Numbered from the stretch's first letter, positions 17,800-26,464 are shown. The stretch is DNA of 64,000 nucleotides from Stakelama sediminis (GCF_014199335.1 NZ_JACIJI010000001.1:930001-994000); one strand, 5' to 3'. Translations and numbers: made by a program. The notes: a model not told the origin generated them from the sequence alone.

Positions 17800-19254
17800 T
17801 TAGAATGCGGGCGGCGGCGCGATGCTGGCACCCTGCATGATCGTGGCGGAGTTATTGTCGCCGGTCTGGGTGACTGTTGACGTGTTGCCGTCGGACCCCT
17901 GACCAACCATGGCGGAGTTACTCGTGCCCGTCTGCATGATCATGCTCTGGTTGTAGCTTCCGTCCTGGCTGACCGACGCAAGGTTCAGTTCGCCATTCTG
18001 GGTGATGGTCGACTGGTTGTGATCGCCCGCCTGATTCGAGCTGGCATCGTTCGAGGCATAATCCGTCACGACGAAATCGTTCGTCTGATTGATCGTGCTT
18101 TCGTTATTATTGCCGCCCTGCGTGATGCTGGCGCTCATGTTACGCGTGCGCGTATCACTCGGGCCACCATTGGTCTGGTTGATCGTACCCATATTGCCGT
18201 CGCCGATCTGATCGACATAGGCGGACGAGTTCTGGGCTGCCTGCGTGACATAGGCCTGGTTATACGAACCGCTCTGATCGACCCCCACGTCATTAAGATC
18301 ATCCGCGTCGCCGGAAGAGTTGTTGAAACCCGGCTGATTGATATCAGCCATGTTATGATCGCCGGACTGGGAGGCATTCAGGCTGCCGTGCGAGCCCGAC
18401 TGTACGGCCCATAGCTGGTTGTTATTGCCGCCCTGAACAATCAGCGCACTCTGGGAATTCGTCTGATAATTGGTCGGTTCAGGGCGTCCCTGCGTCAGCA
18501 TGGCATTGTTGCTCTGGCCCGACTGGACGATGTCGCCGGTGGCGTCCTGCGCTGTCTGATCGATCTGGGCGGTGTTGCCGTCATCGGTCTGGGTGATCGA
18601 TGCACTGACGCGTGCCGGTTGCAGGTCGGTCGTCTGATTGATGGTCGCATTGTTGTAATTTGCGGTCTGGACCACCGTCGCGTCGCTGCGGTTCGCGCCC
18701 GCACCGCCACGTACTTCCTGCTTGACGGTCGACATGTTGTAATCGCCGTCCTGCAACACATTGGCCGCACTATAGCTCGCCGGGTCCTGATCGACCATCG
18801 ACGAGTTGTTATTGCCATATTGCTGAACCCCGGCGGAGGAACCGTTCAGCGCATTGCCGACCTGGTTGCTATTGCCGTGCTGCAGCACCGTCGAGTCGTT
18901 GCCATCGCCGGTCTGACGTACTTCCGCGCCTTGGGAGGTACCTTCCTGCCGGACATAGGAGGTGCTGGCGCCGTTCTGGACGACCTCGACCTCATTGCGG
19001 TCGCTGCCCAGTTGCTCGACCTCGGAATCGGCGCCGTCGCCCGACTGCATGACCTTGACCTGGTTCTTGCGTTCGTCGCTGGTGCCGTCCCCCGACTGCG
19101 TAACCAGCGACATGCCATTGGTGCCGTCCTGCGTCACGCTGGCGTCGTTATACTGGTTGGTCTGGGTGATCGTCGAGTTGTTCGATTGCGCCGAAACCGG
19201 GGCGGCGATGAACAGCGCCGCAGCCGATACCGAAAACAATAGTGTGCGTTTCAT
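17800..19254 (-). CDS. Large curlin-repeat amyloid protein A (484 aa)
   Basis: The first curlin gene of the operon encodes a signal peptide (LFIAAPVSAQ, cleavage near residue 22) followed by about 27 curlin-type repeats, e.g. VRQTGDGNDSTVLQHGNSN in minus-strand reading order and VDQIGDGNMGTINQTNG near the middle. The chain ends SATIMQGASIAPPPAF. Composition is dominated by Gln, Asn, Gly, Ser and Thr with almost no lysine, typical of functional amyloid. I chose the ATG at 19254, nine to ten bases from AAGGA; an ATG at 19263 is too close to that site. It is likely to be a major fibre subunit exported by CsgG. Confidence 0.92.
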   Translation of the reverse strand: MKRTLLFSVSAAALFIAAPVSAQSNNSTITQTNQYNDASVTQDGTNGMSLVTQSGDGTSDERKNQVKVMQSGDGADSEVEQLGSDRNEVEVVQNGASTSYVRQEGTSQGAEVRQTGDGNDSTVLQHGNSNQVGNALNGSSAGVQQYGNNNSSMVDQDPASYSAANVLQDGDYNMSTVKQEVRGGAGANRSDATVVQTANYNNATINQTTDLQPARVSASITQTDDGNTAQIDQTAQDATGDIVQSGQSNNAMLTQGRPEPTNYQTNSQSALIVQGGNNNQLWAVQSGSHGSLNASQSGDHNMADINQPGFNNSSGDADDLNDVGVDQSGSYNQAYVTQAAQNSSAYVDQIGDGNMGTINQTNGGPSDTRTRNMSASITQGGNNNESTINQTNDFVVTDYASNDASSNQAGDHNQSTITQNGELNLASVSQDGSYNQSMIMQTGTSNSAMVGQGSDGNTSTVTQTGDNNSATIMQGASIAPPPAF

Positions 19255-19339
19255 GGTTGTCATTCCTTCCTGTAGGACTGATAACCACGCCGCCCCCATC
19301 GAAGAGGGGCCGACATGAAAATCAGCATCTGCAAATCCT

Positions 19340-19479
19340 CGTGCGCTTGAGCGGCAACTCGGGCGCACGATTTTTCAGTCCCCCGACGACCTGTTCAAAG
19401 CGGGGTCCCTCCTGCTTTTTTCGTTCCGGTCGAGCGCAGGCATCTCACCGGACTGGTTCCACCGGGGCGGCAACCCCGG
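19340..19479 (-). other. Two hairpins in the csgG-curlin A gap
   Basis: A six-pair GC hairpin (CCGGGG at 19462-19467 with CCCCGG at 19474-19479) follows the csgG stop, and a wider seven-pair inverted repeat (CGTGCGC at 19340-19346, GCGCACG at 19363-19369) lies nearer the curlin A start. Neither has a T run on the minus strand. The 232-base gap holds no gene and could contain a second promoter for the curlin genes. Confidence 0.45.
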
Positions 19480-19486
19480 AAGCTCT

Positions 19487-20488
19487 TCAAAACGCTCGCG
19501 GCTTCGCGATATTCACACGCGCCTCCTGCGATGGAGGCGGCGGCACCTCGCTTGCCTTGGGCTTCACCGCCCTGGGTGCGAGTTCGCCGGATTGCTTCAT
19601 CGCGTCGCGGACCTCATCGGCGGCAAACACCCCGGCGCGCTCCTGACGGTAGCGCCAGAGCATCGGCCAGCCTTCCTTGTAATCGGCGAACTGCCACAGC
19701 TTCAGGTCGACCCCTTCCATCACCAGGCCATAGACCGCCTTGTCGATCGCCTGTTGCAGGGCGAGTTGTTTCGGTTCGTTGGTGGTGATGCCGGTTTCGG
19801 CCTGCAGCAATTCCTTGAACGCGACATAGCGAAAGGCGTTGGCGCTGATCGCCTTGGACGCGATCGTCTTGGACGCGGTAACGGTGGTCAGCACCTCACC
19901 GGTGCGCACCGATACCGCGCGCAGATACACCGTCACCGTATCCTGACGATATTCGCCATGCGCGCCGATGCCCAGAAATGCCGCCCCCGCACCGCCGGTG
20001 ACGGTGTTGGAATCGAACCCGATCACTCCGCCTTCCAGCAGGACACCGGCAAACAGCAGTGCGGGCAGCGCCTTGGGGTCGAGATTTTTCTCGCCCAGAT
20101 AGCGTTCACGCATCTCGCGGATGATCTGGCGCTCGCTCAGCAGGTTTTTCAGCGATTCCCGCTCGACGATGGTGAACCATTTGCGGTTGCCCGCATCCTG
20201 CAGCGATTTGACCAGCATCGCCGCACTCCCCTGCGACAGCGCGCGTGACAATGTCTGGCCGGTATCGGTGGGTTTGAACTGCCCGGTCTGATCGCCAAAG
20301 CCATAGACCGCAATCGCCACCGGTCGCGCAGGTGGCGGGATCGCCTGCAACTCGCGCTGGGTCTGCGTGGTCTGCGGATAATAGGCCAGACTGGTGGTTT
20401 CGGGAATGAATGCCCGCCCGTCATCGCCCAGCGTGGTGCAGGCGGACAGCACGAACAGTGCGCCAATCATGGCAAGATAACGGCGCAT
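19487..20488 (-). CDS. csgG: CsgG curli secretion channel lipoprotein
   Basis: The 333-aa lipoprotein forms the outer-membrane pore that exports curlin subunits. The lipobox LSAC places the acylated cysteine at residue 17. CsgG family features follow: AVYGFGDQTGQFKP near 60-73, WFTIVERESLKNLLSERQII near 104-123, and the transmembrane beta-hairpin region FDSNTVTGGAGAAFLGIG near 158-175 with DTVTVYLRAVSVRTGEVL after it. The C-terminal proline-rich tail (PPPPSQEARVNIAKPRAF) is longer than in the Escherichia coli protein. The gene begins two bases after the csgF stop. Confidence 0.93.
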   Translation of the reverse strand: MRRYLAMIGALFVLSACTTLGDDGRAFIPETTSLAYYPQTTQTQRELQAIPPPARPVAIAVYGFGDQTGQFKPTDTGQTLSRALSQGSAAMLVKSLQDAGNRKWFTIVERESLKNLLSERQIIREMRERYLGEKNLDPKALPALLFAGVLLEGGVIGFDSNTVTGGAGAAFLGIGAHGEYRQDTVTVYLRAVSVRTGEVLTTVTASKTIASKAISANAFRYVAFKELLQAETGITTNEPKQLALQQAIDKAVYGLVMEGVDLKLWQFADYKEGWPMLWRYRQERAGVFAADEVRDAMKQSGELAPRAVKPKASEVPPPPSQEARVNIAKPRAF

Positions 20489-20490
20489 GA

Positions 20491-20952
20491 TCAGTTGACG
20501 TCGACAAAGGTCGGAATAACGATCGTGGTGATTTCGCCCGTCCCGTCATCGGTGATGGTCAGCGTCACCTCATCCAGCCCGCGGTCGAACTCGATGGTCT
20601 GACCACCAAAGGAAATCGTGCCGTGCTGCTGCGGATTATCGCCGAAAATCGCGTCGACAATTTGCGAAGACAGTGCCGAAAGCAGGCGCGATTGCAACTG
20701 TCGGGCGAAAATATCCGCCTGCGAATTGCTGCTGCTGCTCGACGAAGGATCCTTATACTGGTTCTGCGCATTCGCGATGCCGAGCAGATGGCTTGAGTTG
20801 AACGGATTACCCCCAAAGGAGGGATCGATCGGCGTATAGACCATGTCCTGCGCCATCGCCGGCGCTGCGGAAAAACCGATCGCCATGGTCGATGTAACCG
20901 CCACCGACATCCCCCGTATCAACCGGGTACGCACCGAGTTTCGAGCAGTCAT
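20491..20952 (-). CDS. csgF: CsgF curli assembly factor
   Basis: The 153-aa protein has a signal peptide (cleavage near PAMAQ, residue 35) and then the CsgF N-terminal segment YTPIDPSFGGNPFNSSHLLG followed by IANAQNQYKDPS, which in CsgF inserts into the CsgG pore as a second constriction. A serine-rich linker and a C-terminal domain (ISFGGQTIEFDRGLDEVTLT) follow, as in the family. It is the first gene of the curli-like operon. GGGGGAC stands just before the ATG. No csgE or csgD homologue is found beside it. Confidence 0.9.
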   Translation of the reverse strand: MTARNSVRTRLIRGMSVAVTSTMAIGFSAAPAMAQDMVYTPIDPSFGGNPFNSSHLLGIANAQNQYKDPSSSSSSNSQADIFARQLQSRLLSALSSQIVDAIFGDNPQQHGTISFGGQTIEFDRGLDEVTLTITDDGTGEITTIVIPTFVDVN

Positions 20953-21379
20953 ATGTCCCCCTGCCTCATCCTCTCTTAATCGACGAACGACTCACGATTC
21001 GCCGACTTGTTAATCTTACGTTAACGAGTCCGAAGCGGCCTTGGCATCTGCAATTTGTGGTAGGAGGCTCGAAAAGAGGGGTGTGCCGATAAGTGTCACT
21101 TTACGGGACAAAATCGGGAAATATTAGAAATTTCAGATAGTAATACTTTGGAGGTAGAGCTTCATCCGACAGGATGGGGGGGCGTATTCCGGCCTTACAG
21201 CACGAGTCGCACGAATGAAGGCGCCGGGTTTATGCCGCAACGGTATCGACAGGCGGCGCAGAGTGGCCGGTGCGAAGACAAGCAAACCGGTTCCCGACAA
21301 GGGCAGTGCCTCATCCGAATGGGCATGTCTATCGCAAGGGGTAGTGCAGGCGACTGCGCCGCTATCGCCATTCAAATGC
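20953..21379. other. Gene-free upstream region of the curli-like operon
   Basis: These 427 bases hold no credible gene and should carry the csgF promoter. They include an AT-rich patch around 21110-21150, unusual for this DNA, with a GAAAT / ATTTC dyad, and a GTTAA-N7-TTAAC inverted repeat at 21009-21025, about 60 bases before csgF. I could not fit a convincing sigma-70 or sigma-54 promoter by eye. Confidence 0.5.
21009..21025 (-). promoter_or_regulatory. Candidate operator upstream of csgF
   Basis: GTTAA (21009-21013) and TTAAC (21021-21025) form an inverted repeat with seven bases between, 57-73 bases upstream of the csgF start codon, a usual place for an activator or repressor site. No regulator is identified. 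Confidence 0.3.
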
Positions 21380-21453
21380 TGGATGCCCCGCGTGGATTCG
21401 AACCACGATTGACGGAGTCAGAGTCCGTAGTCTTGCCATTAGACGACGGGGCA
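21380..21453 (-). tRNA. tRNA-Gln (anticodon CTG)
   Basis: The minus strand folds as a tRNA: acceptor TGCCCCG pairs with CGGGGCA, the anticodon stem ACGGA/TCCGT closes the loop CTCTGAC with anticodon CTG, and the T arm CGTGG-TTCGAAT-CCACG is standard. The sequence ends in an encoded CCA (21380-21382). It reads CAG codons. It lies upstream of the curli-like operon on the same strand. Confidence 0.95.
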
Positions 21454-21517
21454 AAGAGGGGGCGCAGATAGTCGGCTCATTCGTCCGGGTCAAGGGGGGT
21501 GATGGCGCGGGCTGCTA

Positions 21518-23122
21518 TTACCCAGTCGCGTCGGCATCCGGCGTTGCATCGGGCGGCAGCCAGGTCAGGCGCACGGCGCCGCCCCGGCCGCCCGCACCCG
21601 TCACCGCCTGGGCATGCACCCCGCCGTCGGTCAGCGCCTTCACCACCACGGCGACCTTATCCTTGTTACCGGACACGCCGATCGGCACGTTCAGCCGCCT
21701 GGCACCCCAGATGGCAGTCGCAATCGCCTGCTTGCCCGCAGCGTCTGGCACCGGACCGGTATCGGCGGGCGCCTGCTGGCTCTGGTCGCCGGAGGACGAT
21801 GCCGGTTTCGCCTTGGCCGACTTCTCCTTGGGTGGGGGAGGCTCGAAGGAGACATCGGGCAGGTCGGCCGCGGGCGGGATCAGTTCAACGGTCCAGCCGG
21901 TCGCGACATTCGCCACGCGCTGCTCCAAGGTGCGATAGGCCTGCAACCCGGCCCCCGGCAGCACTTTCGCCGTCACCAGCGCGCGCTGCTGATCGCGGTC
22001 CAGCAATACCGCACTGGGGTCGACCCCCGCGACCAGCGCAAGCTGTTCGGTAGTGCGCACCGCCACCCGGTCCGCCGCCACCTGCCGCGCATTGGCCTGG
22101 GCCGAAGCAATCTGCGCCGCTTCCGCCGCCTGACTGGTGCCCACGCGATATTGCTCCAGCGCCACTTCCACCGGTTTGCCCAGCAACTGGGTCAGCGTAC
22201 GTTTGGCATCGCGCTCGGCATTGGGCCGGAATTGCGGTGTCAGCACCGTTGCACTGATCCGCAGCGGCTTGGTGCCATAGGAAACGTCCATCTGGCTCAG
22301 CCGCGCGTCACTTGCGAACTGTGCCTGAATCACATCCTGCGCCTGCCGCGAGGCACGTGCTTCCCAGGCGATGTTATAGAGCGAAATCCCCAGCGGAATG
22401 GCCAGCGCCACCAGCACCACGAAGCCGACAACGCTTTGCAACATCGTATGCTGCGGCGACAGGTTCGACCCGAAGCCATAGAGACGCGCCATCACCGCCG
22501 CCAGCAGCGCAATCGTCATCAGGTTGGTAAAGAACAGCAGGACCGCGCCACCGAACACCGTCCAGTTCAGCGTCGCCAGCCCGAACCCGACCACCGCAAG
22601 CGGCGGCATCAACGCGGTGGCGATGGCCACGCCGACCACCGTGCCTTCGCGCCCCCGGATCATCGCATAGGCACCGGCAAGCGCCGAAAACAGCGCCACC
22701 ATCAGATCGAACAGATTGGGACGCGTGCGCGCCGCGATTTCCGGCGTCACATTCTGCAACGGCGACAGCATCACCACCAGCGCGGTGAACAGCACCGCCA
22801 GCACCACGCCCATCGCCAGCGCGAACGAGGCCTGCCGGATCTGTGCGGTGTCGAAGGTCGCCAGACCGAAGCCCAGCCCGATGATCGGCCCCATCAGCGG
22901 CGAGATCAGCATCGCACCGATCACGACCGCCGGCGAAGACAGCAACAGGCCCAGCACCGCGATGCCCGCCGACATCAGCGTCATAAAGGCGTAGCGGCCA
23001 CTCCAGCCCAGCTCTGCCTGAACCTTGTCCACCACGCGGACATGATCGACCGTGGCGATGACATGATCATACCACCAGGAAAGAATGGGGTTGCGGGAAA
23101 CGATACCGGCAGAACTACTCAT
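21518..23122 (-). CDS. DUF389-family membrane protein
   Basis: The 534-aa protein has the DUF389 domain in its first half: six or more membrane helices including LSSPAVVIGAMLISPLMGPI near residues 60-79, FGLATFDTAQIRQASFAL and VGVAIATALMPPLAVVG near 165-181. The second half is a long soluble region (about residues 250-534) with an Ala/Gln-rich stretch and a proline-lysine-rich linker (PPPPKEKSAKAK) before a final domain. DUF389 proteins are widespread and their transport or signalling role is not established. The ATG at 23122 starts the conserved part; the open frame to 23248 overlaps the divergent nhaA leader. Confidence 0.85.
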   Translation of the reverse strand: MSSSAGIVSRNPILSWWYDHVIATVDHVRVVDKVQAELGWSGRYAFMTLMSAGIAVLGLLLSSPAVVIGAMLISPLMGPIIGLGFGLATFDTAQIRQASFALAMGVVLAVLFTALVVMLSPLQNVTPEIAARTRPNLFDLMVALFSALAGAYAMIRGREGTVVGVAIATALMPPLAVVGFGLATLNWTVFGGAVLLFFTNLMTIALLAAVMARLYGFGSNLSPQHTMLQSVVGFVVLVALAIPLGISLYNIAWEARASRQAQDVIQAQFASDARLSQMDVSYGTKPLRISATVLTPQFRPNAERDAKRTLTQLLGKPVEVALEQYRVGTSQAAEAAQIASAQANARQVAADRVAVRTTEQLALVAGVDPSAVLLDRDQQRALVTAKVLPGAGLQAYRTLEQRVANVATGWTVELIPPAADLPDVSFEPPPPKEKSAKAKPASSSGDQSQQAPADTGPVPDAAGKQAIATAIWGARRLNVPIGVSGNKDKVAVVVKALTDGGVHAQAVTGAGGRGGAVRLTWLPPDATPDADATG

Positions 23123-23250
23123 TCGCAGCGATCTAGCCCATTTTTTCCGCGTGCCAAATCGGATTTGCAGCTTTTGCGATCCGCTTGGGCTTTGCCTCGG
23201 CACCTCCAGCCGATAGGAATGGCGCAACGGATAACAGCAAGGGGGCATTC

Positions 23251-24474
23251 ATGGCCGCAGACGAACCCGTCAGGATTCAATCGGCACTTCGCAGCTTTCT
23301 GAGAAGCGAAGCGGCGGGAGGTATCGTCCTGATCGTCGCAGCCATCGCGGCGATGGTCGTCGCCAACATCCCCGGCATCTCGGAAGAATATTTCCACCTG
23401 TTGCATGCCGAACTCGGTCCGACCTTCAAACCCGGCCATCCGATGACGATCCATCTGTGGATCAATGACGGACTGATGGCGGTTTTCTTCCTCTTCGTCG
23501 GGCTGGAGATCAAGCGCGAGTTTGTCGACGGACGGCTGGCGACATGGGAAAGGCGGCGGCTGCCGGTCATCGCGGCGGCCGCGGGCATGGTGTTTCCCGC
23601 GCTGATCTATCTCGGCATCACCTGGGGCCGTCCCGAACTGCAATCGGGCTGGGCCATCCCCGCCGCTACCGACATCGCTTTCGCGATCGGCGTGCTCGCG
23701 CTGCTGGGATCGCGCGTGCCTGCGTCGATGAAGCTGTTCCTTACCACCGTCGCCATCGTCGACGATATGGGCGCGGTGGCGATCATAGCGCTGGCCTATA
23801 CCGCGCATCTCTCGAGCATCGCGCTGGCGCTGGCGGCCCTGGTGCTGCTCGTCATGTATGTCCTTAACAAGAGCCATGTGCAGGTACTTTGGCCCTATCT
23901 GATCTTGGCGGCGGTACTGTGGTATTTCGTCTTTCTGTCGGGGGTGCACGCAACCATTGCCGGTGTGCTGGCGGCGATGATGATTCCGATCACCAAATCG
24001 CCCGCTGCACCGGATGATGCCGACTCACCACTGCACCGGCTGGAACATTCGCTGGAAAACTGGGTGGCATTCGTGATCGTCCCCTTGTTTGCCTTTGCCA
24101 ATGCGGGTGTATCTTTCAAGGGGCTGACCCCGATGATCCTGTTCAACACGCTGCCGCTGGCGATTGCGCTCGGCCTGTTCCTCGGCAAGCAGATCGGCAT
24201 TCTCGGCAGTATCTGGCTGGCAGCAAAAACCGGTTTTGCGAAAACACCCGGCGGTGCCACCTGGCGGCAGGCCTATGGCGTGTCGCTGCTGGCGGGTATT
24301 GGTTTCACCATGAGCCTGTTCATCGGCGGCCTGGCCTTTCCCGGTAACGAATTGCTGGTCGACGAGGTGAAGATCGGGGTGCTTTCCGGCTCGATCCTGT
24401 CGGCGCTGGCGGGATATTGTATCCTGCGGTTCGCGCCACAGAAAAACACCACCTCTGAAGGGCATGCCGCATGA
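23251..24474 (+). CDS. nhaA: Na+/H+ antiporter NhaA
   Basis: The 407-aa inner-membrane antiporter exchanges sodium for protons and supports pH and salt tolerance. It begins with the amphipathic SALRSFLRSEAAGGIVLI typical of NhaA, then has IWNDG-like INDGLMAVFFLFVGLEIKRE near residues 71-90, the core AIPAATDIAFAIGVLALLG near 147-165, and TTVAIVDDMGAVAIIALAY, which includes the two adjacent aspartates that bind the ion. The start ATG follows AAGGGGG. A serine-rich insert SPAAPDDADSP near 252 is a cytoplasmic loop. Confidence 0.95.
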   Translation: MAADEPVRIQSALRSFLRSEAAGGIVLIVAAIAAMVVANIPGISEEYFHLLHAELGPTFKPGHPMTIHLWINDGLMAVFFLFVGLEIKREFVDGRLATWERRRLPVIAAAAGMVFPALIYLGITWGRPELQSGWAIPAATDIAFAIGVLALLGSRVPASMKLFLTTVAIVDDMGAVAIIALAYTAHLSSIALALAALVLLVMYVLNKSHVQVLWPYLILAAVLWYFVFLSGVHATIAGVLAAMMIPITKSPAAPDDADSPLHRLEHSLENWVAFVIVPLFAFANAGVSFKGLTPMILFNTLPLAIALGLFLGKQIGILGSIWLAAKTGFAKTPGGATWRQAYGVSLLAGIGFTMSLFIGGLAFPGNELLVDEVKIGVLSGSILSALAGYCILRFAPQKNTTSEGHAA

Positions 24475-24496
24475 TCCCGAATAGGCTGTCCTGACC

Positions 24497-25078
24497 ATGG
24501 CCGGGTCGTCTGATTCCGATACGGCATCGGCCGACAGAGCCTATCTGACGGGCGTGCTCGCCGACGTCGCGCGCAAGGATCAGGAGGCGTTGCACAGGCT
24601 GCATGAACGCACCTCGGCGAAACTGTTCGGCATTTGCCTGCGTATCTCCGGTGAGCGACAGGCAGCAGAGGACATCTTGCAAAACGTGTATCTGAAAATC
24701 TGGGATCGGGCGGAGCGGTTCGACCCCACTCGCGCCAGCCCGATTACCTGGCTGGCGACGATCGCACGCAATACGGCGATCGACTGGCGGCGCGCGAACA
24801 GCCGCCACCTGTCCGCAGATACTGAGGACGCCGCCACCGGGATTGCCGACGATCGGCCGGCCGCCGATATGCTCATCGAACAGAGCCAGGCGAGCGAGCG
24901 GCTGCATCACTGTCTGGACGAACTCGACGAACGCCCGCGCAGCGCCATTCGCGCGGCCTTTTTCGGAGGCTTCACCTATGCCGAACTGGCCCGGCGTGCA
25001 GACGTGCCGCTGGGCACCATGAAAAGCTGGATGCGCCGCAGTTTTCAACGACTCAAGGCGTGTATCGAACATGGCTGA
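24497..25078 (+). CDS. SigK-like ECF sigma factor
   Basis: The 193-aa sigma-70-family factor has region 2 (ERQAAEDILQNVYLKIWDRA near residues 53-72, then ITWLATIARNTAIDWRR) and region 4 (GGFTYAELARRADVPLGTMK near 156-175, SWMRRSFQRLKACI). It pairs with the anti-sigma gene that overlaps its end by eight bases. The arrangement sigma factor, RskA-type anti-sigma, fasciclin protein parallels mycobacterial SigK/RskA, whose regulon includes the fasciclin proteins MPT70 and MPT83. The inducing signal here is unknown. Confidence 0.9.
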   Translation: MAGSSDSDTASADRAYLTGVLADVARKDQEALHRLHERTSAKLFGICLRISGERQAAEDILQNVYLKIWDRAERFDPTRASPITWLATIARNTAIDWRRANSRHLSADTEDAATGIADDRPAADMLIEQSQASERLHHCLDELDERPRSAIRAAFFGGFTYAELARRADVPLGTMKSWMRRSFQRLKACIEHG

Positions 25079-25796
25079 GCCCGAGATCCCCCGTGACGAA
25101 TGGGAGGCGCTGGCCGCCGAACTGGCCCTTGGCCTGCCGGAAGGAGAGACGCGCGAACAGGCCCTGCAGTTGCAGCGGAACGATCCCGCTTTCGCAGCCG
25201 AGGTGGTCGCGTGGGAAGAGCGTTTCGCGCCGCTGTTCGATGAAATTGCACCGGTGCCCGCACCGCCGGGGCACTGGCAACGGATCGCCGCCGCCCTGCA
25301 TGGCGCCGCCAACGACAATGACGCTCAAACGCTCCGGCAGCGCCTTCGCTGGTGGCAGCGCGGCGCGATCACCAGCGCGGCGGTCGCCGCCATCCTGCTG
25401 ATCTTCCTGACCTTCACCTGGCAGCAACCGAACCGCACCATTCCCGCCCCCAGACCGGCATCGCTCGTTACCGTGGCCCAGCTCACGGGAAGCGACAACG
25501 GACCCAGTTTTATCGCACGCATCAACCGTCAGACCGGTGGCATGGTGGTCGATTCGCAGGACGTTCCGCGCGAAGGGCTTGCGCCTGAACTCTGGGTCAT
25601 TCCGGCAGACGGTACCCCGCATTCGCTCGGACTGGTTGCGCGCACCGGGCGCATGCACATGCACGTCCCCGTCCCGATGCGCGCGATGCTGCGCGACGGA
25701 GCAACGCTGGCGGTGACGATGGAACCGGCAGCAGGCGCCCCGCACGCCGCGCCCAGCAGCGCGCCGGTGGCCAGTGGCAAAATAGCGACGATCTGA
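25071..25796 (+). CDS. RskA-like anti-sigma factor
   Basis: The 241-aa protein should hold the preceding sigma factor at the membrane. An N-terminal cytoplasmic domain (EWEALAAELALGLPEGETRE at about residues 9-28) is followed by a single transmembrane helix near 103-121 (ITSAAVAAILLIFLTF) and an extracytoplasmic RskA-type domain with APELWVIPADGTPHSLGLV near 176-194. In the family, regulated proteolysis of the outer part releases the sigma factor. Its start overlaps the sigma gene by eight bases, so translation is coupled. Confidence 0.88.
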   Translation: MAEPEIPRDEWEALAAELALGLPEGETREQALQLQRNDPAFAAEVVAWEERFAPLFDEIAPVPAPPGHWQRIAAALHGAANDNDAQTLRQRLRWWQRGAITSAAVAAILLIFLTFTWQQPNRTIPAPRPASLVTVAQLTGSDNGPSFIARINRQTGGMVVDSQDVPREGLAPELWVIPADGTPHSLGLVARTGRMHMHVPVPMRAMLRDGATLAVTMEPAAGAPHAAPSSAPVASGKIATI

Positions 25797-25880
25797 AAAT
25801 TCGGGCTGCATCCGTATGCCGGATGCCTCCGTAGCTTCGACAGCACCCGCAAATCGGGTGCGCGAGGAAAGGAATGCCCG

Positions 25881-26444
25881 ATGAAGAAATTTTCCCTGAA
25901 GCGCCTGCCCATGGCCGTCGCTGCCGCTGCGCTTACCGTCTCCGGCTCCTATGCGATCGCCCAGCACGTTCCGATGGTCGGCGGTGCGCCGATGTATCCG
26001 ACCAAGACCATCGTTCAGAACGCCGCACAGGCAAAGAACCTCACCACGCTGGTCGCAGCGGTCAAGGCAGCGGGCCTTGCCGAAACGCTGAGCGGCTCCG
26101 GTCCGTTCACCGTGTTCGCGCCGACCAACGCTGCGTTTGACAAGCTGCCTGCGGGCACCGTGCAGACCCTGCTCAAACCGGAGAACAAGGCAAAGCTGAC
26201 CAAGATTCTTACCTATCATGTCGTACCCGGCAGACTGACCGCAACGACGCTGGCTGCGGACGCCAAGGCGCATGGCGGCAAGGCGATGCTGAAGACGGTG
26301 GAGGGCGAAGACCTGACCGTATCCAAAGGACCGTCCGGCTGGATGCTGACCGATGCCCAGGGCCATCACGCCAACATCACCATGCCCGATGTAATGCAGT
26401 CGAACGGCGTGGTGCATGTCATCGACACCGTGATGATGCCCTGA
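25881..26444 (+). CDS. Secreted fasciclin-domain protein
   Basis: The 187-aa protein has a signal peptide ([16 protein letters not shown], cleavage near residue 28) and one fasciclin (FAS1) domain: [20 protein letters not shown] near residues 73-92, [15 protein letters not shown] near 108-122, and the final [24 protein letters not shown]1 domains mediate adhesion in many secreted proteins, but the bacterial single-domain forms are poorly understood. AAAGGA lies seven bases before the ATG. It is likely part of, or the main target of, the neighbouring SigK/anti-sigma pair. A chain of three hairpins follows it. Confidence 0.9.
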   Translation: MKKFSLKRLPMAVAAAALTVSGSYAIAQHVPMVGGAPMYPTKTIVQNAAQAKNLTTLVAAVKAAGLAETLSGSGPFTVFAPTNAAFDKLPAGTVQTLLKPENKAKLTKILTYHVVPGRLTATTLAADAKAHGGKAMLKTVEGEDLTVSKGPSGWMLTDAQGHHANITMPDVMQSNGVVHVIDTVMMP

Positions 26445-26464
26445 CGCCTGATCCGTCTCCACTA

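Noticed and set aside
16095..17840. A 581-codon open frame on the plus strand, antisense to curlin B
   Set aside because: It mirrors the curlin gene throughout. The biased Gln/Asn/Gly codons of the repeats leave the opposite strand free of stops. It has no ribosome binding site or family resemblance.
17800..19254. Possible CRISPR or tandem DNA repeats within the curlin genes
   Set aside because: The repetition is at the protein level with varied codons; there are no identical, evenly spaced DNA repeats or spacers.
21148..21471. A 107-codon plus-strand frame over the tRNA-Gln gene
   Set aside because: Its C-terminal part is merely the reverse complement of a tRNA translated by chance.
21614..23302. 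A 562-codon plus-strand frame
   Set aside because: It is antisense to the well-supported DUF389 gene, with an Arg/His-rich composition typical of shadow frames.
25053..26462. A 469-codon minus-strand frame across the anti-sigma and fasciclin genes
   Set aside because: It crosses two unrelated, well-supported plus-strand genes and the gap between them, and shows no domain.
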